Assembly (NCBI GenBank): GCA_037576215.1
Contig: JBANDB010000002.1
Coordinates: 7,812,001-7,876,000 of the forward strand
Source: Armillaria gallica
Lineage: Eukaryota > Basidiomycota > Agaricomycetes > Agaricales > Physalacriaceae
Length of the DNA: 64,000 bases
Direction: 5' to 3'
The translations under genes and the position numbers were made by a program. Within the stretch, counting starts at the first letter, position 1. The number at the start of each line of letters is the position of its first letter. Below the pieces are notes generated by a model. That model was given only the letters and a program-made list of their open reading frames with translations, was not told the DNA's origin and did no database searches. Positions 1 through 9,292 of the stretch are shown one piece after another.

Positions 1-1
1 T

Positions 2-527
2 GTCTCCCACTCCGAGCCAGTGCTCAACGACGCCAAGAAAATTGTCGCGATGTTAGACGACTTCCATCAAAGCAACATCGACCAGATGGAACTCGCCTTG
101 TGCGAAAGACGAAAGGCGATATCTGAAGAGGGGCGGAAGGGAGAGGCGTTAGAGGCCAAGGTCGTCTCGATGAAGCAGGATATCCTGAGCCTGGCTGGCC
201 AAAGTGCTGAGGTCTTAAGATTTCAAGATCATGTTGGGAAGACAGGTACGCACTGCCGCCTTTCATAGATTGGTCTACCGGACTGACAATGTGTTGCAGA
301 TGAGCCACAAGAAGGACCGAGTGTCGTCGTTCTTACACGAGAGTTTCAACCAGGGGCGGAGCATGTATGTCGATCATTCATTGTTTATCATATCAAGACG
401 TCTGACCGAGTCACCTCTGCAGAATATACGAGACTGTCTACGTCGTAAGGAGCATCTGGGGCAAGGGGGAAAGGGCGACCAGGTACCACACACTTCTGTC
501 ATCGGTAGTGGAGCTAAGGACGCGTAG
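2..527 (+). CDS. Small coiled-coil protein (family A), 5' end outside window
   Basis: I do not recognise a named family. The frame is open from the window edge to TAG at 525-527 as three exons: about 2-245, 300-364 and 423-527, with introns 246-299 (GTACGC..GCAG) and 365-422 (GTATGT..GCAG). The product is charged and probably coiled coil (..DAKKIVAML.., then a Glu/Lys-rich stretch ending RFQDH). The last exon holds the motif RRKEHLGQ. A paralogue lies at 53657-54166 with the same motif order (SE..L..AK..VAM, ..LxFQD, ..LT.E, KEHLG) and an intron at the same place before the KEHLG exon. That match supports this as a real gene family. No function can be assigned. The true start is upstream of the window. 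Confidence 0.55.
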
Positions 528-866
528 CGCTGAACTGTCTTTTGGAAACAAGTAATTCTTTTTGATTTTACGCGCATATATTCAGGCGAAAATGCTTGGA
601 TGTAACTTTCTTTCCACTCCCTGGAATAAGGACTGCAGGACCTCGGTGCTTTCTGGAGACATTTTTGAGTGCGACGATGGGCGATAAGGAGAATGGAGGT
701 GACGCGAGCAAGTGGTGATTCGGGTGAAAGAGAGTCGGATTACTTAACGGCGCGTGCCACCCTCCCAAAATAGCCTGTCGCGTCTTCAAGTTAAACCACC
801 ACCATCACTATTCGCTATTCCGAATTCTGGTCTTCTCGCTATGATTTTCTTCCGGTATGACCTAGA
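528..866. other. Intergenic stretch between two small genes
   Basis: No supportable gene. The frame that enters the next gene is open from 748, just after a TAA at 745-747, but holds no ATG before 841, so 841 is taken as the candidate start of that gene. A 5' exon further upstream cannot be excluded. Confidence 0.4.
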
Positions 867-871
867 CCTTT
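867..871. repeat. Target site duplication, left copy (CCTTT)
   Basis: CCTTT directly precedes the TG terminus of the LTR at 872 and is repeated at 8881-8885 after the CA terminus of the other LTR. A 5-bp duplication is standard for Ty3/gypsy integrases. Confidence 0.9.
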
Positions 872-1310
872 TGTTGAGAGTAGGCTTAATCTAGACGATG
901 TACGAGATAAGTACGACTCGAATACAGTCTAAATTATGAAGTGTAGCGAGAGATTCAATGAGTTCTATTACCTACGAAGGAACCCGAGTAGGTCTAGCAA
1001 GCGCTAGGCGTAGCTAGAAAGGTCCAACAAGCGCTAGGCGTAGTTGGATAGTGGTTCGTTCGACAAGCGCTAGGCGTAGTCGAACTCAATCACTCAGGTT
1101 CACACGAAGTTGTGGAGTAAAAGTAGATAGAATTCAGATGCCCTTTGGGGCGCATCGATACAGGAGATATATACTAGCTACTTCGTCTAGAATCTTCTAG
1201 CTAAGACAGGAAATTTGGAGGTATCGAGAAATTTCTATAACCGCGTAGAAAGAGAAAGAAACTAAAGGAAGTGGAGGCTTACTCATACTACTTAGTCATT
1301 ATCCATAACA
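872..1310 (-). repeat. LTR (3' LTR in element orientation)
   Basis: 439 bp, TG..CA ends, no difference seen from 8442-8880. It contains three tandem hairpins at 993-1085. The transcription start and poly(A) site inside the LTR could not be placed. Confidence 0.95.
993..1085 (-). other. Three tandem hairpins with identical loops in the LTR
   Basis: Hairpin 1: stem 993-997/1014-1018 (TCTAG/CTAGA). Hairpin 2: stem 1023-1027/1044-1048 (TCCAA/TTGGA). Hairpin 3: stem 1058-1063/1080-1085 (GTTCGA/TCGAAC). All three enclose the same 16-nt loop CAAGCGCTAGGCGTAG, which contains the 6-nt palindrome AGCGCT. The stems differ in sequence but each stays perfectly complementary. The same array lies in the other LTR at 8563-8655. 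Confidence 0.8.
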
Positions 1311-1322
1311 GAGCCCCCCCAG
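1311..1322 (-). other. Polypurine tract
   Basis: Read on the minus strand this is CTGGGGGGGCTC, directly before the TG of the 3' LTR. That is the expected place for plus-strand DNA priming during reverse transcription. Confidence 0.75.
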
Positions 1323-1478
1323 TCGACACTTGCTTGTGAAGAAAGAAAGAAGGAAAGAAAAGGAAATAGTATATGTGAAAAATGTAGGTAGAAATTTGTG
1401 AACATGTTTTAAATTTTTCGGGGCGGGAACGCGACAAATTTGAGATTGAACAATGAAGGACGCGACGTGGGACCTTCG

Positions 1479-4130
1479 CTACACGCTGATGTGTGACTTG
1501 ACCCAAGTTTCCAGAATATGTGGCGCGTTCCTTAGTTCTTCCTTTGTTTTCCATTCATCTTCATTTTCGGGAAGTCCGGTCCATCGGACTTGGTATTTCT
1601 TGACTCGTCTATGCCTTCCGGAAACCTTAAACATCCTTTCATCCACTATTTTCTCGACCTCCATTTCTGGTAGTTGTTCGAAGTCAGCCCTCACCATTCC
1701 CTTGGTTGGCCGGGCCCCAAATTCAGCAGGTGAAGCAGTGTACCTCTCTAGATGCGCAATATTTAAAATAGGATGGATGCCATATGATGCTGGTAGTCTT
1801 AGTTGGTAAGTGACCGGACTAAGTTTGTGTATAATTTCGAATGGACCGTCGTAGCGCATGAGAAGCTTTTTGCCTCGTCCTCGTACCTCCTTGAGTAGCT
1901 CCAGAGAGTGGGGATTCAATACAACGAGATCTCCTTCCTCAAATTCGGAAATCAATCTGCCTTGGTTGTAATACTTCTGCTGATAGGCTTGACTTAATTT
2001 CAAAGCCTCCTTGGCTCGAGTTCTTGCAGCTTCGAATTGTTCGGCCATATCCACTGCCTTGTCATTCTCGTGTGATAAATGCATTTTATCAGCTGGTCCT
2101 CCTTCTCCCATTGTATCTCCTAAAGGTCTAGGAATATATTCGGGCATAGTAAGCATGGAGAAATCTGTCACCGGTGTAAATCCGAACAATAGATATGCAG
2201 GAGCGTAACCAGTACTACTGTGTGGCATAGAATTGTAAGACAAAGCAAGGCCGTCAAGGTACCGGTGCCAATCATCTCTTTCCGGACCGATGTATGCGCG
2301 TAGTGCGATTTCCAACCCTTGATTCAGGATTTCCGTTTGCCCATCGGCCTGAGGATGATGGGCCGTAGTCAGTGCTCGCTTCATGCCCATAAGTTTGCAT
2401 AACTCCTTCCAAAAACTATGCCTCCATCGAGAATCTCGGTCTGTTATAACTTGAGAGGGAATACCAAACTTTGAAACAACGTTCTGAAAGAATAGGCGCG
2501 CCGTATCATCTTCCGAGATAGTTGTGGAACATGGTATGAAGATTCCGTACTTAGTGAGCTTATCTACTATGACAAGAATGTTGTCATAACCTTCGGAATT
2601 TGGAAGTTCAGGAATAAAATCCATGGATACCACTTCGAATGGTTGAGTTGGAATAGGAATTGGTTGAAGAAGTCCAACAGGTCCGTGCCTTCGAGGTTTA
2701 GATTTTTGACAGATGTCACAAGTACTGACATACTTCTTAAGGTCTCGAGACATCCCCGGCCAGTAATGAGTAGCAGCTAGACGATTATAACATTTGTGGT
2801 ATCCTCCATGAGCTGATTCGGTGAAAGTATTGTGAATCTGATCCATAACTTGAACACGGAGAGTTTGCGGAACGCACAGCCTACTATTACCATTGCTATC
2901 TTCGAAATAGAATAATCCTTCACTGGAGTAAAAGTATTGGGGGTACAAAGGCGTGATATTCGATTTGGGATCCTGCAAGGACTTCAGGACATCGGAAAAA
3001 TGGGGATCCTCTAGGTACGCCTTTCGCCATGCCTCAAGCTCATCTGTGGATAATCCTACCAGCAGTGAATGCGAATGAGCAGTGGTGAGATGAGTCATTG
3101 CAACGATGTCATCTCCGTGAAGGATAGGGATGTCGCCAATGTCAAAAATCAAATCCTTGTTAGTCAATTCGTTTGAAGCAACAAATTTCGATCCTACAGA
3201 GAGTAATCGCTCCTCGAAGCGTTCTCCTAACTCCTGAAACATATTCTTCAAGGGATCTTCTTCGCCAGATTTTGTGAGATCTACCGGAGTTGTAGCATCA
3301 GAAACGGGACCATCCTGAGGAGGAAGGCGACGCCTTAGTCGTGATATGGGGTCTACGTTGGAATGTACACGTCCAGCTCGATGTACGATATGGAGATTCG
3401 GATATGCAGCGAATACAGTGCCCCAGGTGAGCAGACGGCGGTTGACGTTCTGGAAAGTGCGACTCCAGGTTAAGGCTGCGTGATCTGTAATGGCTAGAAT
3501 CTTCTCACCTTCGATGTAAGGTTGAAATTTAATGAGGGCTTCCTTCAGCGCCAGTGCTTCTCGTTCCGTGGGTGAATAATTCCGTTCTGCAGATTTCAGT
3601 ACACGAGACCAATAGCAAACAACTCGCTCTACCTGTACAATGGTATCTTCGAATGTTACTCCCCATCCTGAATTGTCTGGGACATCGTTGAACTCCTTGG
3701 AAATTCGAGGAACTAGTTGAGGGACGGGTTCCCCCTTTTCGAAGGCGTTCTTGAGCCGTTCATAAGTGCGAGTTCCTTTCAAGTCACGAATAGCTATGGG
3801 TTGCACTTGCTGCAAGATGCCAGCCAAACCGTAGTCGCAAGCATCTGTATAGACTCTATAGGGAAGTCCACGGGTAGAGTACCCTCGTACGGGTGCATTA
3901 GACAGAACCTGTTTGCATAGTTTGAAGGCTTCGTCGTGTAAATTGGTCCAGTTCCATGGTGTTCCTTTCTTTAGGAGCTGGAATAGTGGATGAGCAATCC
4001 AAGCGTAAAAAGGGACATACGCTGAAAAGTAAACCATCATACCTAGAAACATTTGTAGCTCACTTACGTTCCGTGGTGTTTCTAGCATGAGAATAGCCTC
4101 AACCTTTTCGCGATGAGTGGACATTCCCAA
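1479..4130 (-). CDS. pol: Pol, C-terminal part: RNase H, integrase, chromodomain
   Basis: In-frame continuation of the upstream Gag-Pol frame after one TGA codon (4131-4133), so it has no start codon of its own; its first codon is TTG. Visible domains, numbered from 4130: end of the reverse transcriptase thumb (1-40); RNase H with YTDA near residue 94 and TEREALA; integrase zinc finger HHCC about 440-478 (HGGYHK..CDIC); integrase core with the acidic triad in MDF (about 502), TDRDS (about 561) and GQTE (about 597); and a chromodomain at about 823-880 (VEKIVDER..YQVRWTG..DEW). Chromodomains of this class direct integration to marked chromatin. All catalytic residues are present. Confidence 0.93.
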   Translation of the reverse strand: MGMSTHREKVEAILMLETPRNVSELQMFLGMMVYFSAYVPFYAWIAHPLFQLLKKGTPWNWTNLHDEAFKLCKQVLSNAPVRGYSTRGLPYRVYTDACDYGLAGILQQVQPIAIRDLKGTRTYERLKNAFEKGEPVPQLVPRISKEFNDVPDNSGWGVTFEDTIVQVERVVCYWSRVLKSAERNYSPTEREALALKEALIKFQPYIEGEKILAITDHAALTWSRTFQNVNRRLLTWGTVFAAYPNLHIVHRAGRVHSNVDPISRLRRRLPPQDGPVSDATTPVDLTKSGEEDPLKNMFQELGERFEERLLSVGSKFVASNELTNKDLIFDIGDIPILHGDDIVAMTHLTTAHSHSLLVGLSTDELEAWRKAYLEDPHFSDVLKSLQDPKSNITPLYPQYFYSSEGLFYFEDSNGNSRLCVPQTLRVQVMDQIHNTFTESAHGGYHKCYNRLAATHYWPGMSRDLKKYVSTCDICQKSKPRRHGPVGLLQPIPIPTQPFEVVSMDFIPELPNSEGYDNILVIVDKLTKYGIFIPCSTTISEDDTARLFFQNVVSKFGIPSQVITDRDSRWRHSFWKELCKLMGMKRALTTAHHPQADGQTEILNQGLEIALRAYIGPERDDWHRYLDGLALSYNSMPHSSTGYAPAYLLFGFTPVTDFSMLTMPEYIPRPLGDTMGEGGPADKMHLSHENDKAVDMAEQFEAARTRAKEALKLSQAYQQKYYNQGRLISEFEEGDLVVLNPHSLELLKEVRGRGKKLLMRYDGPFEIIHKLSPVTYQLRLPASYGIHPILNIAHLERYTASPAEFGARPTKGMVRADFEQLPEMEVEKIVDERMFKVSGRHRRVKKYQVRWTGLPENEDEWKTKEELRNAPHILETWVKSHISV

Positions 4131-7100
4131 TCAAGAGACCTTTTGTCCCAAAAGAAGGAGAGATTGGAATGCGAAATGGCATTTTGGCAGTGAAAGAGTA
4201 ATGCCGGAGGCTGTGATGGCTTGTAGAACTCGGTCGATGTGTGAGAGATGATCATCAAATGAAAGAGAGAAAATGACAATGTCATCAATGTATACTAAAG
4301 CGAAAATCCATAGATACGGGGCGAGTACATTTTGCATGACACGTTGAAAAACGCTGGGCCCATTCCGATAGCCAAAAGGCATCCGTGTGAATTGCCAGAG
4401 ACCTCGGTGGCAACGGAAAGCCAAATTCTCTCGTGAGTTTTCATGGACAATTAACTGGGTGAAACCAGAAAGAGCGTCGAGTGTTGTTAGCCATTGAGAT
4501 CCACTCAGGGCCTGCATAATATCGTCCTGCTTTGGTAACGGAAATTCGTCTGGGATGACTACTGCATTCAGTTTCCTATAATCGATAACCATTCGGGGTT
4601 TGTTATTCCGGTAGACGATAAATGCCGGTGCAGCCCAGGGACTTTCTGATGGTTCAATAACACCGAGTTGTATCCATGAATCAATCTGCTTATCCATCAC
4701 TTCTCGATTAGCAGGTGACATGGGAAACGGGGGTAACGATACTGGTGTTGCTCCTGGTTTGAGTTTGACTTCAACACGTGCATTATTTGTTCCTAGCCTT
4801 CCATCGAGACCGAAAGCTTGCTGGTTCTTCAGGATGACTTCTTGCAAACAGCGCCTTTGATCTTGAGTCAGATTTGGTGAAATATCAAGAGCGTCAAGGA
4901 TTTCAGAAGATGGTAATGCGTCAGGTGGAGAGTCAGCAGTCTTGGGGCCTCCTTCAATTGGTTCTGAAGCCGCAGGATCATCAGGGTCACACGCGTTGCG
5001 TTGCGCTTTAGACGTGATTTCGGAAGTACTCCGGATCATCCGGCTTGCGGTATTCGATCCGGCCTTGATTAATTCTTTAATTAACAAGGCATGGGAATTC
5101 TTGCTCTCCGTATCCTCTCTTCCTTCGTACCTATCGAGCCAGTTTCTAGGGTTATGAGCTATCCCGAGCTTCTGTCCTTTGCTTATCACGACTGGTGCAT
5201 CTGAAAAGTTGGATACATGCAAGAAGGCATTGTCTTCAGAGATTAAGGAGTCTGGGGAGCCATAGAAATGCCGTTTATTAGGATCCTGACCAATATACCG
5301 TTCAATGAATAACTCCTTGGAGTTGGAAGTGAAGTGAACATTGACAGGGACTTTAACGCTTGATTCAGGAGGAAGTACAACACGCTGCGCAGATCGGACC
5401 TCTCCACGATTTCGAAGGAAGCGTTGACGGTGTCGGATCTTCTGAGACCATCGATGTGTGCGATGCTTTGCCAAACGAGTACAAGCTTCGGGTAGCACAT
5501 TAACCTTGAATACTCGACCTTCAGCATCGACTATTGATGGTGCCGTGGAGTTTTCAACCTTTGCTTCCCTGCCGGAGTCTCCAAAGGAAAGGAAACTGGA
5601 ACCGCCTCGTCGAAGAATTGAAATAGAATATTGGTCAGCAAAATCGTTTCCCAGAATAAAAGGTGCAGTCATTCTGTTTACGATATAAGCGTCCACGTTC
5701 ATTTTTACTGGTCCTTCAGTCGTCTCAAAGAACAGATCGAGATTCACGTAACCGGAAATGGTAGAGTTTCCAGTTACTTGAACAAGGTTGATTTTCTGAC
5801 CCATGCGAATCTTAGGCTTGGAGCTAAGTGATTGTAGTGCATTGTGCGATATCAGGGTGATGTCTGATCCCAAGTCAACGATTACTGGAACGGTGTCCAA
5901 TCCAACTCCATTGATGCCAGCGCGAGTAGTGGTTGCCTTACTCCCTAAAAAGGTGCATCCAGACGGTCTCGACATATGCTTTCTCAGTTCTAATATTGAT
6001 CCTTTAGGCACTGGAGAGGAGCTCCGTACATTAAAAACACGTCTAATTTTCCTCTGCAACTTATCAAGACGGCGTTGTTCCTTGCGTCTGGGGGAGAATG
6101 GAGTTTGGGAGTATGATGATGCTGAATGAAGCGTGTCAGTGGTCGCTTTGTGAGTGAAAGCATTCGTCGTCTCGCGGTATTGAACTGATTCGACCTTGTC
6201 ATCCTCAACGGTGTTCCTATTGATTGATGCTTGCTCGTAGTTTCCGCTTGAAGAGACATGTCGGCACGAACAGTCAGCAGGGCGTGAAACGCGGTCAGAA
6301 TCTGATTCAGCTGCTAGACCATAGTATAGCTCGTTGTACTCATCCTGAGCTTGTAGTTCGGAGATGTCAGTCTCAGCGAGACGAGCTCTAGCAGTACGCA
6401 TCCCTTCCTCATGATATTTGCACTCCGGATCCCAATGCTCACCGCTGCCACAGTTACGGCACGGTCGAGCTCCTACGTCTTTAGGAGCCTTCTTCCTTCG
6501 AGTAACATTGGAATCATCCTTCGGAAATGGCGGAGAAGAAAATTGGTTAGATGAACCAACTAGACGAGTGTGAGACTGTCGATACGGCTGGTTGTATTTA
6601 TCCTGGGATGCCCGCAACTCATACGTGTTCAATGTTCGTCCTCGATAATTGGGGTCTAGTCGTAAGAGCTGATCTTCGTGATAGCGAATACTGGCTTGGA
6701 ATTCAACAGCTGTATTGTAAAGCTGTGTCGTCAATACCGTATTCCAATTCAGAGGAGCGCCATCCATAACTTGACTAATCATTTCCGAGTCGGTGAGACT
6801 GAATGCGGTGTTCAACAGCTCGGATTTACGAATATAGTACTCGCTAGGTGTCTCCCTGGCTTGTCCAGGCTGCCGGTAAGTCGCGCTTCGTGCTCTATCC
6901 TTCTGACGCTCCCACCAACGTCTATTCATGTAGTAGTCCGTGATTCCCTCTCTGAGTGTTGCCCAGTTCCTTTCCAGGTCCAATCTATACTGTAGTGGCA
7001 AGGAATAAAACCATTTGTCCGCGTCTCCAGACAACCTTTTGGGAACAATACGTCCCAAATCCTGGAAGACCGAGTCACTCATAGCAGCGAGGTCATTAAC

Positions 7101-8348
7101 CTTCAAGATCCAAGAGACGATGGTATCCGGGTCACCATTCCAAGTCGGTACGTCACCCATTTTGAGCTTAGTATCGAAATGGATACGAGAACTCTCGATA
7201 GGTTGATTGAATGACCTGGGATTCGTCGAAGGCCTTCTAGAAGAGTACCGATCTCCATTGCCGGCACTAGGTTCGGAATCGGGATCGCTAGGAGGATCAT
7301 CGCCTTCTACTGAGGATTGGTTATCTTCGGACTCTGCCTGAGTATGAGGCTGATAGGAAGAGGCTCGTAGATTCTTATGCTCTCGCTGACTGAATCCATG
7401 CGATCGGTTCACCTTTGAGTCCGTTTGATAAGGAGAGTAGCCTAAAATCTCGGCCGCTCTAGTGGAATATTGGGAGGTGTGTTTATTACTCGGTCTCTGC
7501 TCTTCTTCTCCAATGGTTGCACGTCTTACCCCCCCCAGGTTCCAATCGGAGGCAACGTCTGCGGCTGCAGAATGAGGTGTCTTCGATTTGGGAGGTGGTT
7601 TCAAAGGTGCAGATGCATGAGAAATAGACACGTCGTCTTCCTTCTTGATGTGAGCTTTATCGGCATCATGTTGAGCTGCTAATAACTCCTCATGCAGAAA
7701 GACTCGAGTGGAAAGCTTCTCCCAGTCATGAACAGCGTCAAGCATATAGAGAAATTGTTCCACACGTATTCGATACTGCAAGGCGTATATTTCGAAGTCA
7801 TTCGCTGTCAGATAAAGCCGAACGTCAAGGCCCCAGACAGGTTCAACTAGATCCCAGTAACCGAAGTGCTGAAGAGACTTCGCAGCCATGGAACGCTTCG
7901 TGGCTAGGAGAGCACGGAAGTCGCGATACAAAGACGGATGGAGTCTATAAACATGTTCCTCATCATCTGTAGGGGCAGCTACCGGATGTCGGAACAAATG
8001 GTCCATTTTTGAAGTTTCCTCAGCGAAGGTCTTAGAGTACTGGTTGAAACTAAGATATTCTGCGGTGCGCAATCCTTTTCCGATCTTGGTACCAATCTTA
8101 AGGATCTGCAGTGCACGGTCCTTCCGATCCTTGAGATTGGAGTGTCGAGTGAAGGTATGAAGTGCTACTGAGGTAGGCCATGCTCTTTCAACGTCCTTGC
8201 TCTCGTCATTCTCAGCCTCCTCAGGTTTGATAGGCGAGACTAGTGGTACGAGCTTGTCGGCAAAGGTGAAAGAGTTGTTGGAAGAGTCGTGTGTTGGAGG
8301 ATTATCAGGGGAGTTGGGAAGGAGATCTTCCGAAGCAGGTGCTGACAT
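4131..8348 (-). CDS. gag-pol: Gag-protease-reverse transcriptase polyprotein, ends at an in-frame TGA
   Basis: 1,405 codons, starting at ATG 8348, 93 nt inside the upstream LTR. The N-terminal half is Gag-like: acidic, disordered regions, then a WERQKDRA-type capsid region and a single CCHC zinc knuckle near residue 628 (CRNCGSGEHWDPEC). The aspartic protease follows at about residue 824 with VIVDLGSDITLIS; the usual D-S/T-G is D-L-G here. Reverse transcriptase starts near 1230 (VIDYRKLN, TLDALSGF, FTRMPFG) and has the YIDD catalytic box at 1352-1355. Translation stops at TGA just after the RT core (..LLGQKVS), while the same frame continues with the rest of Pol. Either the copy is disabled or Pol beyond this point needs readthrough. 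Confidence 0.93.
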   Translation of the reverse strand: MSAPASEDLLPNSPDNPPTHDSSNNSFTFADKLVPLVSPIKPEEAENDESKDVERAWPTSVALHTFTRHSNLKDRKDRALQILKIGTKIGKGLRTAEYLSFNQYSKTFAEETSKMDHLFRHPVAAPTDDEEHVYRLHPSLYRDFRALLATKRSMAAKSLQHFGYWDLVEPVWGLDVRLYLTANDFEIYALQYRIRVEQFLYMLDAVHDWEKLSTRVFLHEELLAAQHDADKAHIKKEDDVSISHASAPLKPPPKSKTPHSAAADVASDWNLGGVRRATIGEEEQRPSNKHTSQYSTRAAEILGYSPYQTDSKVNRSHGFSQREHKNLRASSYQPHTQAESEDNQSSVEGDDPPSDPDSEPSAGNGDRYSSRRPSTNPRSFNQPIESSRIHFDTKLKMGDVPTWNGDPDTIVSWILKVNDLAAMSDSVFQDLGRIVPKRLSGDADKWFYSLPLQYRLDLERNWATLREGITDYYMNRRWWERQKDRARSATYRQPGQARETPSEYYIRKSELLNTAFSLTDSEMISQVMDGAPLNWNTVLTTQLYNTAVEFQASIRYHEDQLLRLDPNYRGRTLNTYELRASQDKYNQPYRQSHTRLVGSSNQFSSPPFPKDDSNVTRRKKAPKDVGARPCRNCGSGEHWDPECKYHEEGMRTARARLAETDISELQAQDEYNELYYGLAAESDSDRVSRPADCSCRHVSSSGNYEQASINRNTVEDDKVESVQYRETTNAFTHKATTDTLHSASSYSQTPFSPRRKEQRRLDKLQRKIRRVFNVRSSSPVPKGSILELRKHMSRPSGCTFLGSKATTTRAGINGVGLDTVPVIVDLGSDITLISHNALQSLSSKPKIRMGQKINLVQVTGNSTISGYVNLDLFFETTEGPVKMNVDAYIVNRMTAPFILGNDFADQYSISILRRGGSSFLSFGDSGREAKVENSTAPSIVDAEGRVFKVNVLPEACTRLAKHRTHRWSQKIRHRQRFLRNRGEVRSAQRVVLPPESSVKVPVNVHFTSNSKELFIERYIGQDPNKRHFYGSPDSLISEDNAFLHVSNFSDAPVVISKGQKLGIAHNPRNWLDRYEGREDTESKNSHALLIKELIKAGSNTASRMIRSTSEITSKAQRNACDPDDPAASEPIEGGPKTADSPPDALPSSEILDALDISPNLTQDQRRCLQEVILKNQQAFGLDGRLGTNNARVEVKLKPGATPVSLPPFPMSPANREVMDKQIDSWIQLGVIEPSESPWAAPAFIVYRNNKPRMVIDYRKLNAVVIPDEFPLPKQDDIMQALSGSQWLTTLDALSGFTQLIVHENSRENLAFRCHRGLWQFTRMPFGYRNGPSVFQRVMQNVLAPYLWIFALVYIDDIVIFSLSFDDHLSHIDRVLQAITASGITLSLPKCHFAFQSLLLLGQKVS

Positions 8349-8422
8349 GATTGTTGGTCTCTGTACGAGCAGACAAACAATAGGTCTAAAATGCTGTGAT
8401 AACGGAGTCCTTCAGACAGGTA

Positions 8423-8440
8423 AGATCAATGTGTCCACCA
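8423..8440 (-). other. Primer-binding site candidate
   Basis: On the minus strand, one base after the LTR, the sequence reads TGGTGGACACATTGATC. The TGG start fits pairing with a tRNA CCA end, but I could not match it to a specific tRNA. Self-priming, as in Tf1-type chromoviruses, is the alternative. Confidence 0.5.
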
Positions 8441-8441
8441 A

Positions 8442-8880
8442 TGTTGAGAGTAGGCTTAATCTAGACGATGTACGAGATAAGTACGACTCGAATACAGTCT
8501 AAATTATGAAGTGTAGCGAGAGATTCAATGAGTTCTATTACCTACGAAGGAACCCGAGTAGGTCTAGCAAGCGCTAGGCGTAGCTAGAAAGGTCCAACAA
8601 GCGCTAGGCGTAGTTGGATAGTGGTTCGTTCGACAAGCGCTAGGCGTAGTCGAACTCAATCACTCAGGTTCACACGAAGTTGTGGAGTAAAAGTAGATAG
8701 AATTCAGATGCCCTTTGGGGCGCATCGATACAGGAGATATATACTAGCTACTTCGTCTAGAATCTTCTAGCTAAGACAGGAAATTTGGAGGTATCGAGAA
8801 ATTTCTATAACCGCGTAGAAAGAGAAAGAAACTAAAGGAAGTGGAGGCTTACTCATACTACTTAGTCATTATCCATAACA
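8442..8880 (-). repeat. LTR (5' LTR in element orientation)
   Basis: 439 bp, appears identical to 872-1310 and carries the same three-hairpin array at 8563-8655. It is followed by the CCTTT duplication at 8881-8885. Confidence 0.95.
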
Positions 8881-9292
8881 CCTTTCCAGAGAGCTCGCTC
8901 GCGACACTCGTTGGCAGGAAGAGGTAACGAGGAACGTGAAAGCGCTCGAGGCAGAGGTTGACAAGCTAAACAAGAAATACAATGCTGCCATGAAAAGGGT
9001 GGCTAATCAAGAGTCAAATATTGGTGTGTACAGTCACTATTCTCATTTACTATCTTGCCAACTCAATATATAGCTGAACATGCTATGAAGAGACGCCGAA
9101 CGATGAGTACTGCACCCTCCGACTCCGATAGCGTCAAGAAGAGGACAAGTGGTAAGTATTTCTCCACCTTTGTATCCCGCCTTTGCGCTAATAGGACGTA
9201 GTTTCAGAAAGAGTCAAACGGAACCGACGCAATGCTGTCTACGTACCGCCTTTAGCCGCCGATGCTCTTCTCCCTAGGGAAGTACCTACTTC

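Larger units (their letters stand above)
872..8880 (-). mobile_element. Full-length Ty3/gypsy chromovirus LTR retrotransposon
   Basis: The element is 8,009 bp, transcribed on the minus strand, bounded by two 439-bp direct repeats that begin TGTTGAGAG (plus strand) and end CATAACA, with a CCTTT duplication outside. Inside are a purine tract next to the downstream LTR, a TGG-starting primer-binding candidate next to the upstream LTR, and one long Gag-Pol reading frame broken by a single TGA. Domain order is Gag, CCHC zinc knuckle, protease, reverse transcriptase, RNase H, integrase, chromodomain. That order and the C-terminal chromodomain place it among chromoviruses. The LTRs look identical when read side by side, so the insertion is recent. 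The stop codon and an unusual protease motif suggest this copy may not be autonomous. Confidence 0.95.
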
